DNA from: Dasyornis broadbenti
Lineage: Eukaryota; Chordata; Aves; Passeriformes; Dasyornithidae
NCBI GenBank assembly: GCA_013397935.1
Contig: VZRN01011464.1
Coordinates: 2,401,939 to 2,465,938 of the forward strand
Reading direction: 5' to 3'
Length of the DNA stretch: 64,000 nucleotides
Position 1 is the stretch's first letter; every line of letters begins with the position of its first letter. A model generated the notes under the pieces. The model was given only the letters and a program-made list of their open reading frames with translations. It ran no database searches and was not told where the DNA came from. Shown one piece after another: positions 40,701 through 52,700 of this stretch. The position numbers were made by a program, and so were the translations under genes.

Positions 40701-43700
40701 TACGAACTGTGTCCAGTGGATAACAGAGAAATAAAATTCTATAAAAGCAGGTATTTTAAATAATTAAAAACACCAAAGACTCTAAAAACCAATGGAGTCT
40801 ACTGAAGTACGAACTGTTTTAATGTAGTCAAGTACAAAATAACGAGAGATGCTCTTAAAAATTAATGAAGGATAAATGCTGAGACTTTTCCATTAATACA
40901 TGAATGAGTCAGCAGGCACATTGAATTAATCCCTCAATATTAGGAAATAGGATGAAACAAGTCAACTGAAAAGTGAAACTACAATTTTGTTGATTTTTTT
41001 ATTCTGGCCATGTAATTAAAACATACATTTTTCATAGCAAAATATGTGATGCAGATCTTGCTCTCTCTGTTACTCCTTTACTTATATAGAAGTATTTTAA
41101 CTTTCTCTTTACTGGTCTTTGCAACAGAGAAGACTTTTAATGTACTACTGCAATAGTGGTATGTAAACAATAGCTATTGCAGCAGAACTAAACATGAACT
41201 TACATTTTTTGGTCAGTTTATTGTTGTCTGTGCCTAAATCATCTCACTTAAAATGCCCAGGTCACGTATCATCATCAAAGTTCACAACAGTAAAGCACAT
41301 TAATAACCTTTTATCTGGCTAAGAAAACTAGATGGAAATGACACTGGTGCTATCACAGCATTCCTAAACTGTCTGCATCCTTTGAGCTACAAGCCCCCTT
41401 CAAAACACCTCCACTGTGATAAAGACAATCCTCACAAAATGAGGACTCAAAGATTGCACCTGATTCTTTAGCTATCTTCAGAAGTTTGGGCAGTGACTTC
41501 AACCAAGGAGAGTTGGTACTTCTTTGCATGGATCCTCTCCACACATGCCCTCTTCCTTTTGATTGTCTCTGGTGGACAAGCACCAGATTTGTCCTAACAT
41601 AAGAATAGCAGAAGGTGGGAATTGCAAGAGGATCCAAGTGGATCCCCATCCCTGGCAGGAAAGCCTTCAGGATGTGTCCAGCATGTAGATGGGGAACACT
41701 CATTTTTGGGTGAGTGAGTCAAAGTACTGAGATGTGGCCACAAACAGAGACAAAATGCTAAAGTAACTGCATATAGGACCCACCTGGTGTTATCATCCTA
41801 GGATAATTCCCATTGCCCATCACAGAAAATCACAAGGGAGATGGGGATGGTGTGTGCAGGACACAGATTTGCTATACAACTGTGTATATGTTCAAAGGGA
41901 CATAGTCACCATCCACCAGTAAGAGCCCTAATTAGGTACTCAGGTTAGAAACCAGACTCCTTATTGGGACAGGTTTGCCCACGAGGAATCCAGAACATGA
42001 AAGTTAGGCTTTGGCTTTGACTCACCCTCTACAGAAGACTTTTTCTTTTCATATTATAAAGAACCTGCTTTCTAAATCAGACACTTTACTCAAAGACTTT
42101 AAAGATGACCACAGGAATAATACCCCAGACATACATTTACCTCTGACCAGCAACACTCTCACCCATTTCATTAAACATAGGAACTGTCTGGAAGCACTCA
42201 ATTTCAAATAGAAGCTGCAATAGAACAGATTTTTAACATCGTTCTTTTCTTTCAGAGTTAAATCTTTCCATCCATTTCACAAACCAGCATCTGAGATAGC
42301 TTAGGGTCACTACAGATTTTTACTCAGATGCAGCAGTCCAATCCCCAAAACTCGAGAGCAGAATTAGGAGGGAATAACACTGACAAAGTCAGTTGATGAA
42401 TGCCTCACACCTGCTTATACTCTGCAGAGGCTCTGCTTAGTGCCATGAGTTTCCTCTAATTGCACAAACACTGAAGCCCTCTGCAAAGTATTTTCAATGA
42501 AGACAAGAAACAAAGGAAGAACTGCTTATCTGGTCTGCTGCTAACAAGCTTTTCAATGTGCCTTTGTGAATGTTTGAATTCTAGTTCCCATAATCATACA
42601 GATAATTTTTTCTCTTAGTTGGGCCTCAAATATCCCGGAATTGTATTATGATTCAGTACATTTTGTTAACGTAATACCCAGGAGCCTAGATCTTTGAAAA
42701 CCAAGGCACTAATGTTTATTTCAGAGGGTAAAAGAACATTGCTTAATTGATTTGCAACTAAATACCCATTCTTTTACCTGAAATTTATGGAAATGGAGAC
42801 TCGTCTTCTTTCCAGAAGTTCCCATGACATATAGAAAATCTGGAGTCAGCACAAAAGGAACTCTCTCCTTATTAATTCCAAGAAAGCTTTTATAATTCCC
42901 AAGAATATGGCCAAAATCAATATGGAAAAGGTTACCTTCATAAAGAGAAGTCACAGTTAGACAAATACAATAAACTGCTAAGAACACTTACTTGTATTCA
43001 CAGAAGCTCCAATCTCCTTTTTTTTTGGTATATATGATCACTCTTAAGTTCAGCAGAAAAGACTATTTTCTTTCCCTTTTTTTGGGAAATACCTAATTCT
43101 GTGCTCTTGGCAAAATGACTTTTAAAAGTCCGGTAGAATGGCTGTATTTTCTAAACGTACACTCACAACTTTTCAGAAATCAGCCAAGGAAACCTTGTGC
43201 CTCATATCCATAACAATCAAAGCATTACTACGTGGAAAAGGCTTGCAGGTTATGTTTCTAATATCCATGGGATTCTGGCACTACCCATCTCCCTGGCAAA
43301 TGTCATTGACTAGAATGTGCTTTCTCCTCACAGACCTTCACTAGTGATTTCTAAACCACTCTGTATGTTCAAAGCCTGTATTGTCACCCTTTGCGTAGCT
43401 TTGAGAGAGTAATAGGGCATCAGTTTCCACAAAAGTGATGAAAATCTCTCCTTTTAAGGATCGCTACACCTACAGGACTGGAGTGTGCTGTTACTTTTCA
43501 CATTATTTTATTACTTTCACTGGCAGCTATGATAAGAATACAAGAGCATGGTTACTCAAAAACAGAGATTTGTAGTAGTGGCACATGTATAAAAAAAAAG
43601 AAATATCAAATTATATAAGATGATACTTAACAGTGATCTGTAGGTGGAATATCCTTAGATGTTCCAGATTTTATGCCAGCTTTCAAGTTCCCCCAGCCTA

Positions 43701-46700
43701 CCAAATCTGACTCTCTGCAGGCCTCTCAGACTCACATCCTTCTGGCTTCTGAGGCTCAAGACAGCTCCTGTTAAAGACTCTGGCAAACCTGCTCATGACC
43801 ACAACAGAATAACACTTCTTTCTCTGTTTCCCTGTCTGCTGACCTGTGCCTCATGTTCTGCCAGTGGGAACTAACATCACATTATATTATATATAATGCT
43901 GAAATTAAAGCATTTCTTTGTCATCTTTTCCTCAAAGGCTTCTGCTGAGCTTTTTTACTGTAGTCTTCAGTTAGCTCATTTCTGCCTTCAGGGTACTTCT
44001 TCTCTCTAGCCTTCAACAGATAAAACTTTAATATGATTAATATTAAATATCCAGCCTTCTAACTATTTTCCATCTCTTACTAGAGACTAATTACAAAGCA
44101 AGAGGATCATGAAACTAAAAGTGAATTAGACCAAATGAAACTCCTTCATACGTACTCATTGTTGTGGGGTTCTTCCCATAGGCAAGTAAAATTAAGGATG
44201 AAAAAATGTGTAGCTATGGAAGTAACTCCCAAAGTTTATAGTACAAAAAACCTGTGAGTTTATTCAGGAGGACTATAACCATCCTCACAGATTTTAGTAG
44301 GAAAACAAATACACTCCACTAATTTCCTACAATTTTTTTACAACAGTACACAAAACAATTACACTCTTCAGAAGTGAAAACAGTCCAGCAACATCTGAAT
44401 TCTGACAGAATTTAGTTCCGCTGAACACTGTCAGAACTACATCCACACATCAGTGAGGTGAACAGCTGTCTGCTCTATGAAGTTTTTTTGGTGTTCAGAC
44501 CTTAGATGTAGACAGTAAAAAAAATTTAGTTTACATTTCTTATGACTCAGTTTGTATCAAACTGCTCCTTGGAAAATAATGGCATTATTAATGATAAATA
44601 TCTATAGCCTGTATGAAGGCCAACAGGGGTGAAAATAAATTTCAACGTCACAGAACAACCTGACCTTGTAAACACCACTGACAGAACTGGATTGTGTCTC
44701 TTCTCTCATCGTTAAATGCATTATTTATTAAAATTAAACATAAATCTAGTGAAGTATAGACAGTCTTCACATGTATGAAATTATCAAAAAATAACCCACC
44801 TGTTTCTGTAATCATAATGTTGTCATTGTGCCTGTCTCCTATTCCAAGTACAAAGGTTGCCACACAGTATCCAGCACAAGAATAAACAAATCTTTCCACA
44901 GCTGCCTGAAACTAAAAATAAATCTTAGAGATGTTAAATGCTTCAATGCTAGACACTAAATCACACTCAATCATTCTCAAAGTTATGTACTTCTCTGTTG
45001 ACACGTATCTATCAACAGTTAGGCAAACCGTCTTCTAAAATACACCACTGCACAGCAGAGATCAAGATCACAGCCCTGCACTGCACTCCCTGTGCTGGCT
45101 CTATCCCTCAGCAAAGAGAAAAGCAGCATAGAGCTGATCACACATTCTAATGAAAAAAAATGTGGCAGAAAGCTGTAGTATGTCAGTGGATGTACACAAG
45201 CAAAGGAGTTGTGAGCATCCAAACCTGTATCTAAATCCTCTAAAATCACATTGCCTGTCAGTGTTCTTAGATGTCCTCTCAATCTGCTTCTCATGTATCA
45301 CTTCTAACTTCCATTGACAAAGGAGTCATTTCAGAAGTATTTTGTCTCTCAGGAGTTTGGCTGCCAGCTGTATGCTAAAGGCTCTTTCACAGACACCTGC
45401 AGCTGAACGCAGGGAAAATGAATGGATTTTTTAAACTCCTGTAAGTAACAAACACAAACATAACAGCTCTATGCTCCTAAATTAGTAGGGCGCAATTGAA
45501 AATCCTACTTAAAAATTCAAAGAACTCACCTTCTCTTCAATCATGCATCTCTCCTTGAGCCACTGGTTTAGTATTTCATCCTTAAATGCACCAGTGTTAC
45601 CAACTGTACTCTGCTGAATTTTGGCAATTGTTGTAGCATCTTTCACAATTTCAATCATTCCTAAAGAAAATAAGGAAGAGGTTAGAAGAAGTTATAAAAT
45701 TTTTATCTGAACATATTCAAAATACGTAAGATTAAATTTTAAACTGTGTTTAAAAATCAACTGCAGATCTTCATAGGTTGTGAGCAGAAAGTTATTTGAC
45801 AAGGAACAATGGTTCTTGTTCATTCCCAACCAAAACCAGACAGAGTTCATAAACAACCTGGCATCCAAACTCCTCCTCTTTTAAAATGGACATGATCAGT
45901 GGCGACCCTCTGCGTAAGGCTTTTTGCAAGGAGAGGAACTACTCCTGTCCTTATCCCAATTCACATTCTCCGCAGCTTCTCTCCAACTTCATGAACATGA
46001 GGAGCTGAAGAAAAGCTTCAGTCTCGCCACAGTCTAGGGATGCATTGCCAGGGCTGTAGCAGAGGAAACAGAGCTGGCATTCCTGCAGTAAATCCAATTT
46101 AAACTTAAGAGTGCATATACACAGAAAGTTCAGAAATACCAGCACACAGAGCGGTACAGTGGTGGGATTGCTGGTGGAAAGTTTTTGTTCAGGGCCATGG
46201 GGTCTGTCCCTAAGCTGAACAGACCCTTGCCAAGGCAAACTGGCACATCACAGCAATATGGTGCCGAAACAAGGCCTTTTCTGTTCATGCCAGCATGGCA
46301 TGTGATGGAGGGGAAGCTAGAGGGAAATGCAGAAATGGAGGCTGCAACACAACTCTGCACTGTAGCAAAGACTAGCAAATGCAGTCTGGACTGGTCATGC
46401 CTGTATGGGGTAAAGTCAGATTTTAGTTGAATTTATTTGTTAATTGGAAATATTTTATTTTCTTCCCCTGGTTCAAGTTCAACCATCTTCTAGCTTCAGC
46501 TCCAGCTCAGAGATAAGCAAGCAAACAAAAATACCCCTTTCTCTCCAAAGCAATTCAAAGCAGTTTTTGATTTGGTTTCAATTTAACTCTGTCTGAAAGA
46601 AGATCAATTTCTTTCTATTTACAATCCCACCTTTTTGCAATTACTGGATTATCTGCAAATTTTTTCAGTAATAGAGTAACAACACAGCAATCTCTTCCTG

Positions 46701-49700
46701 CCTTCCATACATGGCTGAATTCATGGCTGAATACATCCAGAGGTATTTTCTTCTGTCTTTACAGTGGCCTGGATATGTTTACCATAAAACTATTGTGGAA
46801 ATATGACCTCCAAAACCCACCACCAAGACCACCAAATTAAAAGCGTTTGCATATTGTTCTGTGCTTGTCAAGCTGCTCTTTATCTCCCATGTGTGAGCTC
46901 CAGCTCCTATTCCAGTTGTTGAAAAAGCTTTTACTGCCTGCACTCACAAATCTTCCTCTACAGGCCAACAGCTCCTTGATTGCGGGGGAGCAGAGCTGGC
47001 TCAGGAGGCATGACAAGGATAGCAGTTCTCAGCTGGGCTGCATTCAGCTGGGAGGGAGAGCAACAGGAAATGCACCATGTGATGTGTTTCTGGGGCTCTC
47101 TGGTTCTAAGACAGGTGACTCCCCTAAGAGCCAGCTTGAACTTCTTAATTTCAGCAACGACACAGCACAGTAAGTAGCAATAATTGCCACACAAAGCCAG
47201 GAACATATGGACATATCAAAGGGAGAGAGAGCAGGGAACTAGCTACTAGAGAGCAGGTCTGATGATACAGAGAAGAGAAAGCTCCTCCTACAGAGGTCTG
47301 CTTCAGCAGCAGTGGAGAGGACAGATGCTTCCAAAATTGCAAACTGCACTGAATGCAGATGTCTTTAACAGAATGAGAAAGCTTTACACAGGTGTAGATG
47401 CCAGCCACAAGTGTAAGACACCTGTTTCCCTGAGTTCAGTGTAGAATGGGGTACTGTCCTTGTGTAAATACACAGACACCTCCCAAGTTCCATGGAAGTA
47501 TTAAGAGGGAGGGAAGAAGCAGCCTGGAAGAAGACATGTGGATATTGTGAAAGAGTATTTGCATGCCACTACTCCTTGGTTCTGCTCCAAACAAGCATAA
47601 GCTCTACATCAAAGTGTCCCACACCAGGCATTACTAATTTAGGCTGCAGGTGTTCTCAGCAAACCATGTAGGAGTGTTTATATGATTAATCATGCCCCTG
47701 CTGTGGTGCTAAAAGGATGCTAAACTCTTACATCTCCCATGTATATAGGAAAATCAAATATTATTTCCTTGAGACAGAAGAATGGGGAATCGATTAAGAA
47801 TTCATGAAAGAATAACAGAAATCTGTAACTCAAGTATGAAAGTGCTTGAATCACTAGCGGAATTCCTCCTTCTTCCTCCATTTTTTCAATATATTACATT
47901 GTCTTGCGATCATTTTAAACAAAATTAAATCAAATCTTTAAAAGCTCTCTAAAAAATTAGGTTTAACACATCTGAAGGAGAGGAACCCCCCCCCGCCAGC
48001 TTTCTTTATATTTATAGTTAGTTAGTATTTTGATGTACACTGTTCCATTTCCTTTATTATTAAAATTCTATCAATATATATTATTAAAGTTTAAAACATT
48101 TATATTAGGAGAAAAGAAACTCTTATATGTCATGCTAACAGGTATTTTATCAGTGAACTTGGGTTTCCTGCATTGCTGAGACATCCTGAAATCAAAAGCA
48201 TGTTCAAAAATTTTATGTGGCAATACATTTTAGAGAGGAAGTACATTACAAAAGTATATTGAAGAGTTCTTAATTTTATTGAGATTTCTTACTTGATTTC
48301 TTTCACCACAAATTCTGAAAAATTGATCATCTGTGCTGCAGGAACTAATGCCCTGTGAGAAATATTGCCTGAGTATCCTGTTAAGCAATGTTGTTGCTTC
48401 TATGAAGGATAGGGTATAAAGATTTAGGTCAGGCAATAAAAATATAAATGTTTTGCTCTTTTCTCTATTTTATTCCTATCAACACATTTTGAATAAGTCA
48501 CTCACTTTCACTACTTTTTCATGCTAAATATTGTTATTAAAGAGAAATATTATTATTAAATTTGCAGCACAACCCAAGCAGTTGGACTTGCACAGGAATC
48601 ACAGCCAGTAAAGCTGATGTTGCAGCTCAAGGAAGGGCAGAAACCACTGCCAAGGTGCAACTGAAGGCTGCTCACAGAAATTGTAATAAAGTGCTATTTA
48701 CATCAGGACCACAGTACACATTGGAATAGTTCTCCCATACACAGCTTCTGTAAATATGGTATTTTGAATTTCTAATCACAGCAAGTGTGATCACGTACCT
48801 ATTTTGTTCCCTGTAGAAATGCAACCATATGGCAACAAACAGAGGTCCAAGGATTCTGCTTCCCAAATGGATTCCATAATTCGAAGAATCTAGCAAAAAC
48901 AAATGTATATGCTACATTATTTCAAATTATTTGAACATTACAGATTACTCGTACAAATAACACTACCCAGACTTCTGAGATGGGGCTCATCTTACTTTGC
49001 TATTTGATTAAGAGATAAATACAGGAAGTGTGCAGCCATTCAAGATAATCAGTTATAGACCTAGGTTTATATTTTTTGTCTGTCCTGTGATCAGGCAATC
49101 TCTACTTTTTTATAAGGTATTAATAAATATATTGTATGATTTCTACATAAGGTGAGATTGAATGCATTAGCAAGTATGTCCATTTTTCCCCATAAATACC
49201 CCCAAAAGCACTAACAAACTAGTTGTCAGAAACTAAAGTAATGCTAGCTACTGATTTTTCATTTGTTAACTTCACTGATTGCATAAATAAAGGATAAAAA
49301 TGCTTCATCAGAGAAACAGGCCATCTTGCACTAAATAAGATTCTGTCTCTAGAACACCAAAATGTGATGTATGGCATATGGCAGGAAAACCCAGGGTAAC
49401 AGTATGTACTGTATCTGGCTGGGATGAAGCTCATTTCCTTCAGAGCAGCTTGTACAGTGCTTTGTTTTAGGTGGTGACCAAAGCTGTGCTGGGAACACAC
49501 TGATGTCCCAGTGTCCCAGCTGAACAGTGTCTGCTGAGCACCAGGGCTGCCTGTTTGTGACTGTGACTAGACTGGGGTGCACAACAGGCTGGGAGGGGAC
49601 ACAACCAAGCAGATGACCTAAACTAACCAAAGAAATACTCCATGCTGAACAACATCATGTTCAGCAATAAAACAGGGAGGAAGGGGTTATGTAGGTTAAC

Positions 49701-52700
49701 CATCTTCTGTGCAGGAACTGGTCTACCCATGGGATGTGGAGAGTGATTGCCTTAGCACCGCTTGTTTTGTTTTCTTCCTCTGTTCTTCCACTTCTCCTTT
49801 GCTTATTAAATAATTTTTAGTTTAACCCACAAGTTTTCTTCCTTTTACTCTTCCTTTCCTCTTTCCCCATCCCACTGGGGTTAACCCACAACACAGTAAT
49901 ATAAAAAACTAGTACAACAAAGATGATCCAGTGTTGATGTCAGCCTTGCCATACAGAGTGTAAAATACAAAAGACAACCTCATATTTCATATGGACAATG
50001 AAGACAAGGTATACACGTTTTGGAAAAGTAAAATTATTTTAAAATATTTCAAAATATTAATGTTATTCTTTTTATAAGTTTTAGTTATCATACCTGTAAA
50101 ATTAGCATGTCCTGACGGAGGTCATCTCCATGTTTGAATATGATGCCTATGGTTTCATTTGACAGAGCTGTTGGATCTGCACATTTAAATTCAAGCCAGA
50201 GGGGCTTCTTCTTAGATGCCATTACTTTACATTTTTCTATCTGTGAAAGATATGTTTATTGCTTGCTAGCCATTGTATACCAACATCAACCCAAGTAACC
50301 TTTTCCCACAGCAGCTGCAGAATAATTTACCAACTTCCACCCAGTTACACCACAAGAAACACACTGAAAGCATACGTAAAGAAGGGTGTTCAATTGCCAC
50401 ATAAAGCCTCCCTGAACCTGCACAACTTCTAACCACTGTCCATGATACAGGAAGAAGTGTATCTCGACACTGCAAAACTGGATTTAGTTTATAAATCTGC
50501 TTCAGATAGATTTAAAACCGGAACAGAGATTCTGACAAAACTAGAAAATACTGACCCCCACAACAGCACTTTGACAGGTGCTTTGCAAAACTGGAACATA
50601 ATTATTGTCCAATGCAATTTACCACATCATCCACCCTTGTGACTTCTAGCAACTACATTCCAGATTGCTTGACAGAATTCCCTCAGTAAATTGTTCAAAT
50701 TCAAGAGAAAAATGGCATTTTGAAACTAATTTAACATAATAATTCATAAAATAGAAAAATTAATTCCCTATTTAGTTTTATTACATTTTTAATATTGATA
50801 AATTCAGCAGCGAAATTGCAGTATTTCCAATGTTTTCTCCAGTAATTATGGCTAATACAACTGTCGTATGTCTTACTTTTTATTCTGGAATTCCTGATTC
50901 ATTGTTGAACTTTACTATGTACAATAAAGCCACCTAAAATTTAAAAAAATGCAAGTGCACGTCAGTGTTTGAACGCTGACGGAATCCATGACGTAGGACT
51001 ATTTCATATTTCACATTTCATAAACTCAAGTTCTGAGCCCAAAGTTTAAAACAAAATACCATCCTTATTTTCAAAAAGGAAAGAAGTTTTTAAATCTTTG
51101 AACTTATTAGAAACTGATTTTGCTTCTAATATTTGGTTTAGACTAGTAAACCTTTGGGTTTTGAAGATTATGGACAAATAGTACCTGTTAAAATGAACAT
51201 GAAATGAAAGCTTAGTTTGTTTTATCAAATATTTTTATTCATTTAGTTTGGGAAAAAGAAACAATCCATCAATTTTTGGACATAGCTACCTTCCTTTGTA
51301 AATCTATTGCTTCCTTCATCTAGGAAGGTCCTGGTAGGACTGAATACTTCCTAAGTGAAGGAAAACTAGAAAATCCAGAGAAATCTTCTATTTTATAGTT
51401 TACTTTCTATCAAGCAGCTGATTTCAGTACAAAAAAAAAAAAAAAAGAAGACTAAAGAGAGACAAATACAAACAAGAAATTAGTATTTAAGAAGTCACAA
51501 ATTATTTCTGAGTAAGAAATGTCTGAATTGATTTCTGCGCTGACAGTGCTTCAGCCATGCTCAACTGGGAGGTGTTTAATTCGCTCAGCCTTCAAGCTGA
51601 CTAGCTTATAGCCTGTCTCCCAAGGCACAGGTTTATTTAACAGAAACATGGCCATATCTAGACAACACCTGTATATTTGGCAATTCCTTAAGTTGGATAG
51701 TTTGTCTGTCCTTAGCTCGGAAAAAAATAAAGGGATTCTTTTGTTGTAGGGTCCTTGCTGCACATGAAGAGACTCCACGGATATTGACTGTGCTTCTTTA
51801 CCCAGATCTCACATCGCATTGCAAATGCATGATCCAATTTCCTTTCACTACACATCTGCTGGTTTATGAATCCTGTGTTTTTAACTGAGTCAACATACAC
51901 AGTTGCAATCTCACCACAAAACTGAAGGCAGCAATATAGAAAAACCCAAGTGTTTCTTAATGTATTTCTAACAAAATAATAAAAACAACATAGAGATACT
52001 GAAAAATCAGAAATAGCTGACGTAGACATTTTTGTCAGTGTGATGAAGGACTGGACCCAAACCTTAATAGCAGCTATGAATCAGGGTAAGACAGAGGAAG
52101 TGGCTGGAAGAATGGCAACTGAATATCCCAAAGACCCTGAATCAGATAAAACTGTTTTATACAGGTATTTAATTTTTTTTTTTAAAAAGTCAGCTACCTG
52201 GTTAAATCCTAGATTAAACTAATGGAAAAATTGTAATTGTCATTTAATGATTAGAATGTCGTGGGTTGTGGGAATTTTTTTTAGCACATGGTGGCATGTT
52301 ATTACATTTAGAAAAATGATAATAGTTCTGGTAACATAAACTTACTGAGTCCATAGAATGTCATCATATTCACACTGAAATAAGACCTCTAGACATATCA
52401 GCAAAAATTTTTACCAAATGACACATACTTGCAAGTAGATTTTGTTTCATAAAAAGGATTTGTAGACAGTCAGAATATACTTACCACTAGTGCTCCTGCT
52501 CTTAGCCCAGGATCATATGGAACTCTAAAACTTTCTGGAAGTTTGCTGCCCTGTAACTTTTCAAGCTTTTGTCTCAGCTGTGCAATAACTGCAATTACAA
52601 GTAAGAAAACACAATGAAATCAAAAGTTGGATGGCAAAAAGGTTATAGGTAATCAAACTTGTTGAGCATCATGATTTGGCTAAAAAGCTCTGTTTAGCTA

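Noticed and set aside
41353..41703. 116-codon open frame in the last PIK3CG intron
   Set aside because: No resemblance to a known family, no splice logic, and within the range expected by chance for this length of DNA.
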